Assembly: GCA_964511405.1 (NCBI GenBank)
Contig: CAZEFK010000086.1
Span: 1-29,479 of the forward strand
Direction: 5' to 3'
DNA from: CAZEFK01 sp964511405
GTDB taxonomy: Bacteria; Pseudomonadota; Alphaproteobacteria; Elsterales; Elsteraceae
Length of the DNA: 29,479 bases
Both the position numbers and the translations under genes were made by a program. Shown piece by piece: positions 15,398 to 21,847 of the stretch. The notes beneath the pieces were generated by a model. It did no database searches, had not been told where the DNA came from, and was given only the letters and a program-made list of their open reading frames with translations. Within the stretch, counting starts at the first letter, position 1, and each line of letters opens with the position of its first letter.

Positions 15398-16312
15398 CTA
15401 TTTTTCGGTCGCGACCAGGCCGCGCACGAACCAGCGCTGGGTCAAGATGATCAGGACCAGCGGCGGCGCCATGATCACCAGGGTGCCGGCCATGGCGACG
15501 TTCCAGTCGGGGATGGCGAACCCCTGCGGGATCAGCTCCCCCAGCGCCACCGCGGCGTCGCGGTAGCTGGGGTCGGTGGTGACCAGCAGCGGCCACAGAT
15601 AGGTGTTCCACGCCCACACGAACATGATCGTGGCCAGCGCCACCATGTTGGTGCGCGACAGCGGCACCACCACATCCCAGAAGAAGCGCAGCGCGCCGGC
15701 GCCGTCCATCCGCGCCGCCTCGGCCAGCTCGTCGGGCAGGGTCAGGAAGAACTGGCGGTAGAGGAACGTGCCTGTCGCGGTCGCGACGAACGGCAGGATC
15801 AGCCCGGGCTGCGAGTTGAGCAGGTTCCATTCGACATGGATGTCGATGCTGGTGACCGCATTGATCAGCCAGCTGATGCCGGTGAGATCCAGGATCGTCT
15901 GGTAGGGGCGCAGCAGATTGGCGGCCACCGCATAGGTCGGCACGATGCGGGCTTCCAGCGGCAGCATCAGGGTGATGAAGATCAGCCAGAAGATCACCAC
16001 GCGGCCGCGATAGCGGAAATAGACCAGCGAGAACGCCGACAGCGCCGAGAAGATCACCTTGCCGGCGGCGACGCCCGTGGCGAACAGGAAGCTGGTCCAC
16101 AGGCGCTGGCCGAGATGGGCGCGCGCCCAGGCCTCGGACACGTTGGTCCAGAAGTCATGGCCCGGGATCAGCGGCATCGGCACCTGGTTGACGGTGCGCA
16201 GGTCGTGGGTCGCGGCAATCGCCACCAGCGCCAGCGGCGCCAGCGCGGCGATCAGGCCCAGGGCCAGGATGACCTGGCTGACGATGTCCAGGGTTCGGGT
16301 GCGCTCGACCAT
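15398..16312 (-). CDS. ugpE: sn-Glycerol-3-phosphate ABC transporter permease UgpE
   Basis: A 304-residue inner-membrane permease of the MalG/UgpE type with six likely membrane segments. The first is VILALGLIAALAPLALVAI. The periplasmic part has MPLIPGHDFWTNVSEAW. The coupling EAA loop is visible as LPDELAEAARMDGAGALRFF (E-A-A-x3-G region), which contacts the ATPase. LPLEARIVPTYAVA and WAWNTYLWPLLVTTDPSYRD are typical of UgpE. It starts 6 bases after the ugpA stop, so it is in one operon and the two permeases form the heterodimeric channel. The start at the ATG 16310-16312 is the only sensible one. Confidence 0.94.
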   Translation of the reverse strand: MVERTRTLDIVSQVILALGLIAALAPLALVAIAATHDLRTVNQVPMPLIPGHDFWTNVSEAWARAHLGQRLWTSFLFATGVAAGKVIFSALSAFSLVYFRYRGRVVIFWLIFITLMLPLEARIVPTYAVAANLLRPYQTILDLTGISWLINAVTSIDIHVEWNLLNSQPGLILPFVATATGTFLYRQFFLTLPDELAEAARMDGAGALRFFWDVVVPLSRTNMVALATIMFVWAWNTYLWPLLVTTDPSYRDAAVALGELIPQGFAIPDWNVAMAGTLVIMAPPLVLIILTQRWFVRGLVATEK

Positions 16313-16318
16313 TGCTGC

Positions 16319-17203
16319 CTACTTGTAATGGACGCGGCGCTCGATGAAGCGGAACTGGCCGACCGTCAACAGGATCACCAGCAGCATCAGCACGATGCTC
16401 TGCGCCGCGGCACCCGAGTAGTCGAGTCCTTTGAAGCCGTCGGTGTAGATCTTGTAGACCATGAGGTCGGTCGCGCGCGCCGGCCCGCCCGAGGTCATGA
16501 TGTCGACGATGCCGAAGCTGTCGGTGAAGGTGTCGGTCAGGTTGATGATGACCAGGAAGAACAGCGTCGGGGTCAGCAGCGGCAGCTGGATGTCGCGCAT
16601 GCGGCGCAGAACTCCGGCGCCGTCCATGGCGCCGGCCTCCATCAGCGATTTCGGGATCGACTGCAGCGCCGCCAGGAAAAAGATGAAGTTGTAGCCGATG
16701 TATTTCCAGGCGTAGGCGATGATGATCGCGATCATCGCGTGCATGCCATTGAGCGCCGGGTTCCACAGCCCGGGCTCGATCCGGTTGAGCACCGCCATGA
16801 ACCCGGCCTCGGGGGCCAGGATGAAGCGGAACGCCAGGCCCAGCGCCGGCGCGGCGATGGCATAGGGCCAAACCAGCACGGTCCGGTAGACCCGGCTGCC
16901 GCGCAGTTCGCGGTCGGCCAGCAACGCCAACAGCAGCGCGATAGCCATGGCGGCGCCGGTGGCACCGACCGCGAAGATCACGCTTTCCACGACCGACTGC
17001 CAATAGGCGCTATCGGCCAGGATATTGCGGAAGTTGTTGAAGCCGACCCACTCGTTGCCGCCGCCCCAGGGGCGCTCGAGCGTGAAGGCCCAGTACAGGG
17101 CCTCGCCGGCCGGCCAGTAGAAGAACGTGAAGATCAGGACAAGCTGCGGGACGATCAGCGCGATGCCCAGACGCTTGTTCGAGAAGAAGACGCGCTTGTC
17201 CAT
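16319..17203 (-). CDS. ugpA: sn-Glycerol-3-phosphate ABC transporter permease UgpA
   Basis: A 294-residue permease of the MalF/UgpA type. It starts MDKRVFFSNKRLGIALIVPQ, followed by a first membrane segment (LVLIFTFFYWPAGEALYWAF). The EAA loop is IPKSLMEAGAMDGAGVLRRM, the site that docks on the ATPase. TDTFTDSFGIVDIMTSGGPA is strongly typical of UgpA. It pairs with UgpE. A strong hairpin lies in the 53-base gap after ugpB and probably sets lower expression of the membrane parts than of the binding protein. No strong ribosome-binding site is seen before the ATG at 17201-17203. Confidence 0.94.
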   Translation of the reverse strand: MDKRVFFSNKRLGIALIVPQLVLIFTFFYWPAGEALYWAFTLERPWGGGNEWVGFNNFRNILADSAYWQSVVESVIFAVGATGAAMAIALLLALLADRELRGSRVYRTVLVWPYAIAAPALGLAFRFILAPEAGFMAVLNRIEPGLWNPALNGMHAMIAIIIAYAWKYIGYNFIFFLAALQSIPKSLMEAGAMDGAGVLRRMRDIQLPLLTPTLFFLVIINLTDTFTDSFGIVDIMTSGGPARATDLMVYKIYTDGFKGLDYSGAAAQSIVLMLLVILLTVGQFRFIERRVHYK

Positions 17204-17225
17204 CGGCGGATTCCGCGGTGTTCGG

Positions 17226-17245
17226 CGGGGGCCCCAAGGCCCCCG
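17226..17245 (-). terminator. Strong GC hairpin between ugpB and ugpA (attenuator or mRNA 3'-end stabiliser)
   Basis: An 8-bp perfect stem (CGGGGGCC and GGCCCCCG) with loop CCAA lies 11 bases after the ugpB stop. No T run follows. Such hairpins between binding-protein and permease genes commonly allow part of the transcripts to end there or protect the upstream mRNA. Confidence 0.55.
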
Positions 17246-17256
17246 GCCGGTCGGCC

Positions 17257-18603
17257 TCAGGGCAGCTGCTTGCCCTTGTAGGTTGCCTCGAAGCGGCGAA
17301 GGATGGCGTTGCCGCGGGCGACGATGTCGTCGACGCCGGCTTGGACGCCGACCTTGTTGGCGAAGATCGCCTGCAGCCCGTTCGACACTTCGACCCGGAT
17401 CTGCTGCATGCCGCCGAGGCGGATGCCGCGGCTGACCGGGGTCGGCTCGCTGGCGGTCAGGCTGGCGATGGCGACTTCGCGGCCCTTATAGGGCGCCTTG
17501 TCGTAGAAGCCCTGCTTCTTCATGAACTCGAAGCCCGACTTGGTCACCGGGATGTAGCCGGTGACGGTCGACCAGAACAGCGCCTGCTCGGGCTGGCCGA
17601 CGAAGTTCAGGAACGCTGCCGCCGCCTTGTACTCGGCCGGCGACTTGCCCTTGAGGGTCCACAGCGACGCGCCGCCGACCAGCGAGTTCAGCCGCTTGGT
17701 GCCGGCATAGACCGGCAGCATCGCGACGTCCCAGTTCAGGCCCTCCTTGGCCGTCTTGCCGACGGTGCCGTGGTCGCCGACCGAGGTCATGATCATCTGG
17801 CAGTCGCCAGCGGCGAAGGCGGCGACGATGGTTTGGCCGGTCTCCGCCGACTTGATCTTGACCAGGCCGTCGTCGAACCAGCGCTTGAGGTCGCCGACGT
17901 ACTTCACCCATTTGGTCTTGTTGATCACCAGCTGGGCATCGAGGCCGTCATAGCCGTTGTTCTTGGTGGCGATGGGTTGGCCATGGATGGCCGAGAACTG
18001 CTCCAGGAGCTGCCAGCTGTCGTCCTTGCTGATGTTGATGCCCATCGGGCACTGGTAGCCGGCGGCCTTCAGCGCCTTCATGTCGGCCTCGGCCTCTTCC
18101 CAGGTGGCCGGGGCCGCGGTCTTGCCGATCTTGGCGAAGGCGTCCTTGTTCCAGTAGAACAGAGCGGTCGACGAGTTGAACGGGAACGAGAACATCTGAC
18201 CCTTCGAGCTCGCGTAGTAGTCGGCGATCCCGGGGAAATAGTTCTTCCAGTCGATCTTGTAGCCGTTGTCGGCCATCAGCTTGTAGGCCGGGTAGTAGGC
18301 GTCCGACAGCATCAGGTCCAGCGTGCCGACGTCGAAAACCTGGACGACCGCCGGCTGCTTGCCGGCGCGGAACGCGGCGATGGTGTTCTGCAGCGCCGAG
18401 GAGTAGTCACCCTGGCTGGTGCACACCACCTCGAAATTCGTCTGGGAGTCGTTGAAGTGCTTGCACACTTCCTGCACGCGATTGCTCAGATCTCCCGACA
18501 AGCCGTACCAGAAGTCGAACTTGACGCGGTCGGCCTTGGCCGGCCCTGCTGCAGCAAGGGCAACGGCGACGACGCTTGCGGCGCCGAGCAATTTGGCGTG
18601 CAT
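17257..18603 (-). CDS. ugpB: sn-Glycerol-3-phosphate-binding periplasmic protein UgpB
   Basis: A 448-residue substrate-binding protein of the family-1 extracellular solute-binding group. A signal peptide (MHAKLLGAASVVAVALAAAG, PAKA before cleavage) is followed by FDFWYGLSGDLSNRVQEVCK, where the WYGLSGDLSNRV stretch is highly characteristic of UgpB. PFNSSTALFYWNKDAFAKIG and a late SRGIRLGGMQQIRVEVSNGL also match. It binds glycerol-3-phosphate and, in several species, glycerophosphodiesters, and delivers them to UgpAE. ATG 18601-18603 is preceded by CGGAGGAACA, a good ribosome-binding site. A promoter with TTGACT and TTATCC lies upstream, so this is the first gene of the operon. Confidence 0.95.
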   Translation of the reverse strand: MHAKLLGAASVVAVALAAAGPAKADRVKFDFWYGLSGDLSNRVQEVCKHFNDSQTNFEVVCTSQGDYSSALQNTIAAFRAGKQPAVVQVFDVGTLDLMLSDAYYPAYKLMADNGYKIDWKNYFPGIADYYASSKGQMFSFPFNSSTALFYWNKDAFAKIGKTAAPATWEEAEADMKALKAAGYQCPMGINISKDDSWQLLEQFSAIHGQPIATKNNGYDGLDAQLVINKTKWVKYVGDLKRWFDDGLVKIKSAETGQTIVAAFAAGDCQMIMTSVGDHGTVGKTAKEGLNWDVAMLPVYAGTKRLNSLVGGASLWTLKGKSPAEYKAAAAFLNFVGQPEQALFWSTVTGYIPVTKSGFEFMKKQGFYDKAPYKGREVAIASLTASEPTPVSRGIRLGGMQQIRVEVSNGLQAIFANKVGVQAGVDDIVARGNAILRRFEATYKGKQLP

Positions 18604-18678
18604 TGTTCCTCCGATTGGGCGAGCAGGGCCTTTTGCTGCAACGCAGCGCGCCCTGCTTTAATTGATTTTCAATGACCT

Positions 18679-18707
18679 GGATAATGAAACTTTGGTTACG
18701 GAGTCAA
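18679..18707 (-). promoter_or_regulatory. Probable sigma-70-type promoter of the ugp operon
   Basis: On the minus strand TTGACT (18702-18707) and TTATCC (18679-18684) are separated by exactly 17 bases, within an AT-richer patch about 75 bases upstream of the ugpB ATG. An ATTGA-TTT-TCAAT inverted repeat (18661-18673) lies just downstream, near the likely start of transcription. No clear Pho box was seen, although ugp operons are often PhoB-controlled. Confidence 0.6.
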
Positions 18708-18734
18708 GCTGAAAGACGATGACTCGCCGGGCCT

Positions 18735-19244
18735 TCACGAGGGCGGAACGCCAAGCTTGCCGCGCTTGGCGACCGCCGCGGCGATCGCGGGATCGTGCCG
18801 GAACCACTGGTCGGCGATCGGGCCGGTGACCGAGACGCCCCGGGCCTTCGCCCACGCCGCCAGGAAGGCCTCGGTCGAGGCCCAGGGCGCCGACGGCTTC
18901 AGGCGCAGATACTGGACCATATAGATGGTGTTGCCGGAGCCGGTCGACAGCACGCCGTCGGCGATCACGGCCTTGCCGCAATAAGGCAGCAGGTCGTGGG
19001 TGGTGCCGGCGAACAGCGTCGTGCTCTTGACTGCCGGCACCAGCCGGCCGTCTTGGGTCCGGAGCCCCAGCTGCCGGGTGCCGCCGCCGCAGTCGGGCGC
19101 GCAGCGGTGCGCGACCTCGCACAGCAAGTCGACGACCGTGCCGCTGATGCTCACGGCCCGCTCGCCGGCAACGCCGACCTTGTCGGCGGCCGCTGCCGGC
19201 AGGGCGAGCAGGATCGCCAGCAGGATGGCGGCCAAGCGGGTCAT
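18735..19244 (-). CDS. Exported protein with C...HxCAxxC motif (second of a tandem pair)
   Basis: A 169-residue protein with a clear signal peptide (MTRLAAILLAILLALPAAAA). The mature part opens with VSISGTVVDLLCEVAHRCAP and has C42, H46, C48 and C52. A further Cys (LPYCGKAVIADGVL) and a beta-rich region with NTIYMVQYLRLKPS follow. The order ISG-VVD, Cys, H-x-C-A-x-x-C, then a strand with the Y-x-V-Q pattern also occurs in the gene just upstream, so the two look like diverged relatives. The residues could bind a metal or form disulfides; no named family is recognised. It starts 3 bases after the stop of its partner, hence is surely co-transcribed with it. Confidence 0.75.
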   Translation of the reverse strand: MTRLAAILLAILLALPAAAADKVGVAGERAVSISGTVVDLLCEVAHRCAPDCGGGTRQLGLRTQDGRLVPAVKSTTLFAGTTHDLLPYCGKAVIADGVLSTGSGNTIYMVQYLRLKPSAPWASTEAFLAAWAKARGVSVTGPIADQWFRHDPAIAAAVAKRGKLGVPPS

Positions 19245-19247
19245 GGG

Positions 19248-19817
19248 CTACTCCCCGAACGGCAGGATGCCGAGCTCTTTGTCGTTGCGGGTGACCACAC
19301 CGTGGTCGGTCAGGACCTGGGCCACCAGCAGGTAATTCACGCCGTCGCGACGGTAGAGGTCGCCCTCGACCACCACCTCGTCGGTCTGCAGGTCGACCCA
19401 GGTGGGATTGGCCACGGTCCGGTCGTCGTCACCCACCTTGAGCAGCAGGTAGGTCGTGCCGTCGGTGCCCTTGATGCCGACCGGCGCGCCGCCGACGGCG
19501 CACCAGATCGCGCACTGGTGGTGGGCGGTCCCTTCGGCGATGCCCATGATGCCCGAGATCTGGCACCAGCTGTCGACCACTTCGCCGGTGATCCGCACCC
19601 GCACCGGGCCGGTGGTCCCGGCGGCGGGCAGCGCGTCGGCACCGGCGGATTGCGCGGCGTTGGCGTCCACGACTACGGCGGCTGCGGCCGGCGCCGCCAC
19701 TACGGGCGCCTGGGGGGGCGGCATCCGCAGATGCAGAACCCCCGCCCGGTCGGCGCCCAGCAGCAGCGCCGTGGCGGCGATGCCCGCACCCGCAACTCCG
19801 GCCAGCGACAGTTTCAT
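19248..19817 (-). CDS. Membrane-anchored or exported protein with C...HxCAxxC motif (first of a tandem pair)
   Basis: A 189-residue protein with an N-terminal hydrophobic segment (VAGAGIAATALLLGADRAG) that could be a signal peptide or an anchor, then a Pro/Ala-rich linker to about residue 70. The folded part has VRITGEVVDSWCQISGIMGI, then H99, H100, C102 and C106 in TAHHQCAIWCAVGGAPVGIK. It ends with a beta-rich stretch (DEVVVEGDLYRRDGVNYLLV). C85 with HxCAxxC parallels the next gene (C42, H46, C48, C52). A small OB-like periplasmic domain with a metal or disulfide centre is plausible but unproven. The ATG at 19815-19817 follows GGGGGGAGAAGCGC, a good ribosome-binding site. Confidence 0.75.
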   Translation of the reverse strand: MKLSLAGVAGAGIAATALLLGADRAGVLHLRMPPPQAPVVAAPAAAAVVVDANAAQSAGADALPAAGTTGPVRVRITGEVVDSWCQISGIMGIAEGTAHHQCAIWCAVGGAPVGIKGTDGTTYLLLKVGDDDRTVANPTWVDLQTDEVVVEGDLYRRDGVNYLLVAQVLTDHGVVTRNDKELGILPFGE

Positions 19818-19871
19818 GCGCTTCTCCCCCCGCGGCCCAAGTTACGCGGGCGGGGCGCGGCAGGTTACGGG

Positions 19872-20147
19872 CTAGCGCCCGCGCCGCTGCGGCGGACGGG
19901 CCATCGGCCGTGCCATGGCCGCCGCTTCGTCCTTGTGCCGGTAGTTGATCCGCCCCTTCGTCAGGTCATAGGGCGTCATCTCGACGGTGACCCGGTCGCC
20001 GGCCAGGATGCGGATCCGGTTCCGCTTCATCCGGCCCGACGTGTAGGCGATGACCTCGTGGCCGTTGTCCAGGGTCACCCGGAAATGCGCGTCCGGCAGC
20101 AGCTCGGCCACCGCGCCTTCCATTTCGATTACGTCTTCCTTCGCCAA
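19872..20147 (-). CDS. infA: Translation initiation factor IF-1 with basic C-terminal tail
   Basis: A 91-residue IF-1. The S1/OB fold is unmistakable: MAKEDVIEMEGAVAELLPDA at the start, FRVTLDNGHEVIAYTSGRMK, then RIRILAGDRVTVEMTPYDLT and KGRINYRHK. IF-1 binds the 30S A site during initiation. The start codon is TTG (20145-20147), with GCAGGAG about 6 bases upstream; the MAKED beginning fits the family, so TTG is the probable start. Standard IF-1 has about 72 residues. Here roughly 19 extra residues, rich in Met, Ala, Pro and Arg (ARPMARPPQRRGR), follow the OB fold. This could be a second IF-1 variant in a genome with a standard infA elsewhere. It lies upstream of the Cys/His pair on the same strand. 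Confidence 0.93.
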   Translation of the reverse strand: MAKEDVIEMEGAVAELLPDAHFRVTLDNGHEVIAYTSGRMKRNRIRILAGDRVTVEMTPYDLTKGRINYRHKDEAAAMARPMARPPQRRGR

Positions 20148-20404
20148 GAATCGCTCCTGCCCGCCGCGTGCGGGAGTTGGGGTGTCGATGCGGGTTCTCG
20201 CGGCGTTTCACTGCCGCCGTCGCCGATCGGGATCGCGACCGGCCGAACCCGCTCCGGGCGGAGATGCCCGAAGACGCGGCTGGTCCGTCGCTCCTTGGAT
20301 GAACTGGTATCATATGGCGCCGCCAGGGCCGCCGACAACCGGCTTGCCGGCCGCGGCCGGCGCGTCGCTATGATGCCCGCCGAAATCGGAGGGAATCCAG
20401 GCCC

Positions 20405-21343
20405 ATGTCGAAGCCCGAGCTCGTGATGATCGCACCGCTGCCCGTGCTGGCGGAGGTAGAAGCCGACTTCACCGTGCACCGCCTGTGGGAGGCGCCCGAT
20501 CGCGATGCCCTGCTGGCCCGGGCGGCGCCGACGGTACGGGGCATCGTCACCACCGGCGTCCACGGCGCCGATGCCGCCCTGATGGACGCCCTGCCCAAGG
20601 CCGAGATCGTCGCGATTTTCGGGGTCGGGTTCGATGCCGTCGATCTCGACCACGCCAAGCGGCGCGGAATCGCCGTCACCAACACGCCCGAGGTGCTGAC
20701 CGACGACGTTGCCGACCTGGCGCTGGGCCTGGCACTGGCGCTGTGCCGTGATCTGCCGGCCGCCGACCGCTTCGTGCGCGAGGGCCAGTGGCAGCCCGGC
20801 CGCAACATGGCCCTGGGGCGCAAATTCTCGGGCGCCACGGTCGGGATCCTGGGCCTCGGCCGCATCGGCGCGGCGGTGGCGCGCCGGGCCGCCGGGTTCG
20901 ATTGCGAGATCCATTATTGCGACGTCGCCCAGCGTGCCGACCTGCCCTACCGCTATCACGCCGATCCGGTGTCGCTGGCGCGCGCCGTCGAGATCCTGAT
21001 GGTCACCACCGCCGGCGGCGGCGCCACGCGCAACCTGGTCGGCGCCGCCGTGCTCGAGGCGCTCGGGCCCCAGGGCCTGGTCGTCAATGTCGCGCGCGGC
21101 TCGGTCATCGACGAGCCGGCGCTGGTCGCGGCCCTGGTCGAGAAGCGCATCGCCGGGGCGGCGCTCGACGTGTTCGCCGCCGAACCCCGGGTGCCGCCGG
21201 AGCTGGTCGGCATGGCCAATGTGGTGCTGACGCCGCACATCGCCAGCGCCACCCACCAGACCCGGCGCGCCATGGGCGAGCTGGTGCTGAAGAACCTCAA
21301 GGCCCACTTCGCGGGCCAGCCGCATCCGACACGGGTGGTTTAA
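20405..21343 (+). CDS. D-2-hydroxyacid dehydrogenase (glyoxylate/hydroxypyruvate reductase type)
   Basis: A 312-residue NAD(P)-dependent D-2-hydroxyacid dehydrogenase. The N-terminal catalytic part has IVAIFGVGFDAVDLDHAKRR and GIAVTNTPEVLTDDVADLAL. The Rossmann motif is GILGLGRIGAAVARRAAGFD. The catalytic triad is visible as Arg in NVARGSVIDEPALV, Glu in AALDVFAAEPRVP, and His in LTPHIASATHQTRRAM. It resembles GhrB/hydroxypyruvate reductases that reduce glyoxylate or hydroxypyruvate; the exact substrate cannot be read. ATG 20405 follows a GGAGG site about 12 bases upstream. The convergent VOC gene ends 6 bases after this stop, with TTAATTAA across the junction. Confidence 0.92.
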   Translation: MSKPELVMIAPLPVLAEVEADFTVHRLWEAPDRDALLARAAPTVRGIVTTGVHGADAALMDALPKAEIVAIFGVGFDAVDLDHAKRRGIAVTNTPEVLTDDVADLALGLALALCRDLPAADRFVREGQWQPGRNMALGRKFSGATVGILGLGRIGAAVARRAAGFDCEIHYCDVAQRADLPYRYHADPVSLARAVEILMVTTAGGGATRNLVGAAVLEALGPQGLVVNVARGSVIDEPALVAALVEKRIAGAALDVFAAEPRVPPELVGMANVVLTPHIASATHQTRRAMGELVLKNLKAHFAGQPHPTRVV

Positions 21344-21349
21344 TTAACC

Positions 21350-21736
21350 CTATCGCGGCTGCGGCGGCGGGCGGCGACGCTCCCAGACGGTGATCAGGAC
21401 GCCGTCGCGGTCCTGGATCTTGAACTCGGCCGTATGCCAAGCCGTCTCGGCGAGGAGGCCGTCGGGGTGGACGATGCCGTGCGCGATGCAGGCCTCGTAC
21501 AGCGCCTCGATGCCGGTGACCTGGATCCGGAAGCCGGCCCAGGCGAAGGCCGCGGCTTCACGGCAGCGGACCAGCAGGATCTCGGCGTCGTCGCGGTTCA
21601 TGCCGGCGAGCTCGCCACCCCGCCGGTACAGCTCCTTGAAGCCGAGCTTGTCGCGGTAGAAGGCGATGGCGCCTTCGACATTGCGGGTCGGCACGATCGG
21701 GGTGATGCGGCCGAACCGGGCCTCGCTGTCGGTCAT
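21350..21736 (-). CDS. VOC-family (glyoxalase/bleomycin resistance-like) protein
   Basis: A 128-residue vicinal-oxygen-chelate fold protein. Two beta-alpha-beta-beta-beta repeats are visible, the first as ITPIVPTRNVEGAIAFYRDK with LGFKELYRRGGELAG, the second as FRIQVTGIEALYEACIAHGI and ending EFKIQDRDGVLITVWERR. This pattern is shared by bleomycin-resistance and glyoxalase-like proteins. The usual metal-binding His is not obvious at the first strand, so enzymatic activity is doubtful and a ligand-binding role is possible. It is convergent with the hydroxyacid dehydrogenase and separated from treY by 111 bases with no recognised feature. Function not assigned. Confidence 0.88.
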   Translation of the reverse strand: MTDSEARFGRITPIVPTRNVEGAIAFYRDKLGFKELYRRGGELAGMNRDDAEILLVRCREAAAFAWAGFRIQVTGIEALYEACIAHGIVHPDGLLAETAWHTAEFKIQDRDGVLITVWERRRPPPQPR

Positions 21737-21847
21737 CGTTGCTCTGCCCGGCGCCTTTTACGGTTCGCTGACAGGATGCGGCGCCGGATGGCGATCGGGC
21801 AAGCGTCGCCGCCGGAGGGGCATGGCCGAGGTCGACGTCCTGGATTT

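Noticed and set aside
20344..20374. TTGCCG and TATGAT upstream of the hydroxyacid dehydrogenase as a promoter
   Set aside because: Spacing is 19 bases and the -35 match is weak; not strong enough to list.
21339..21346. TTAATTAA palindrome at the junction of the convergent hydroxyacid dehydrogenase and VOC genes
   Set aside because: It holds the dehydrogenase stop codon and is too short to be a terminator; no T-flanked GC stem is present.
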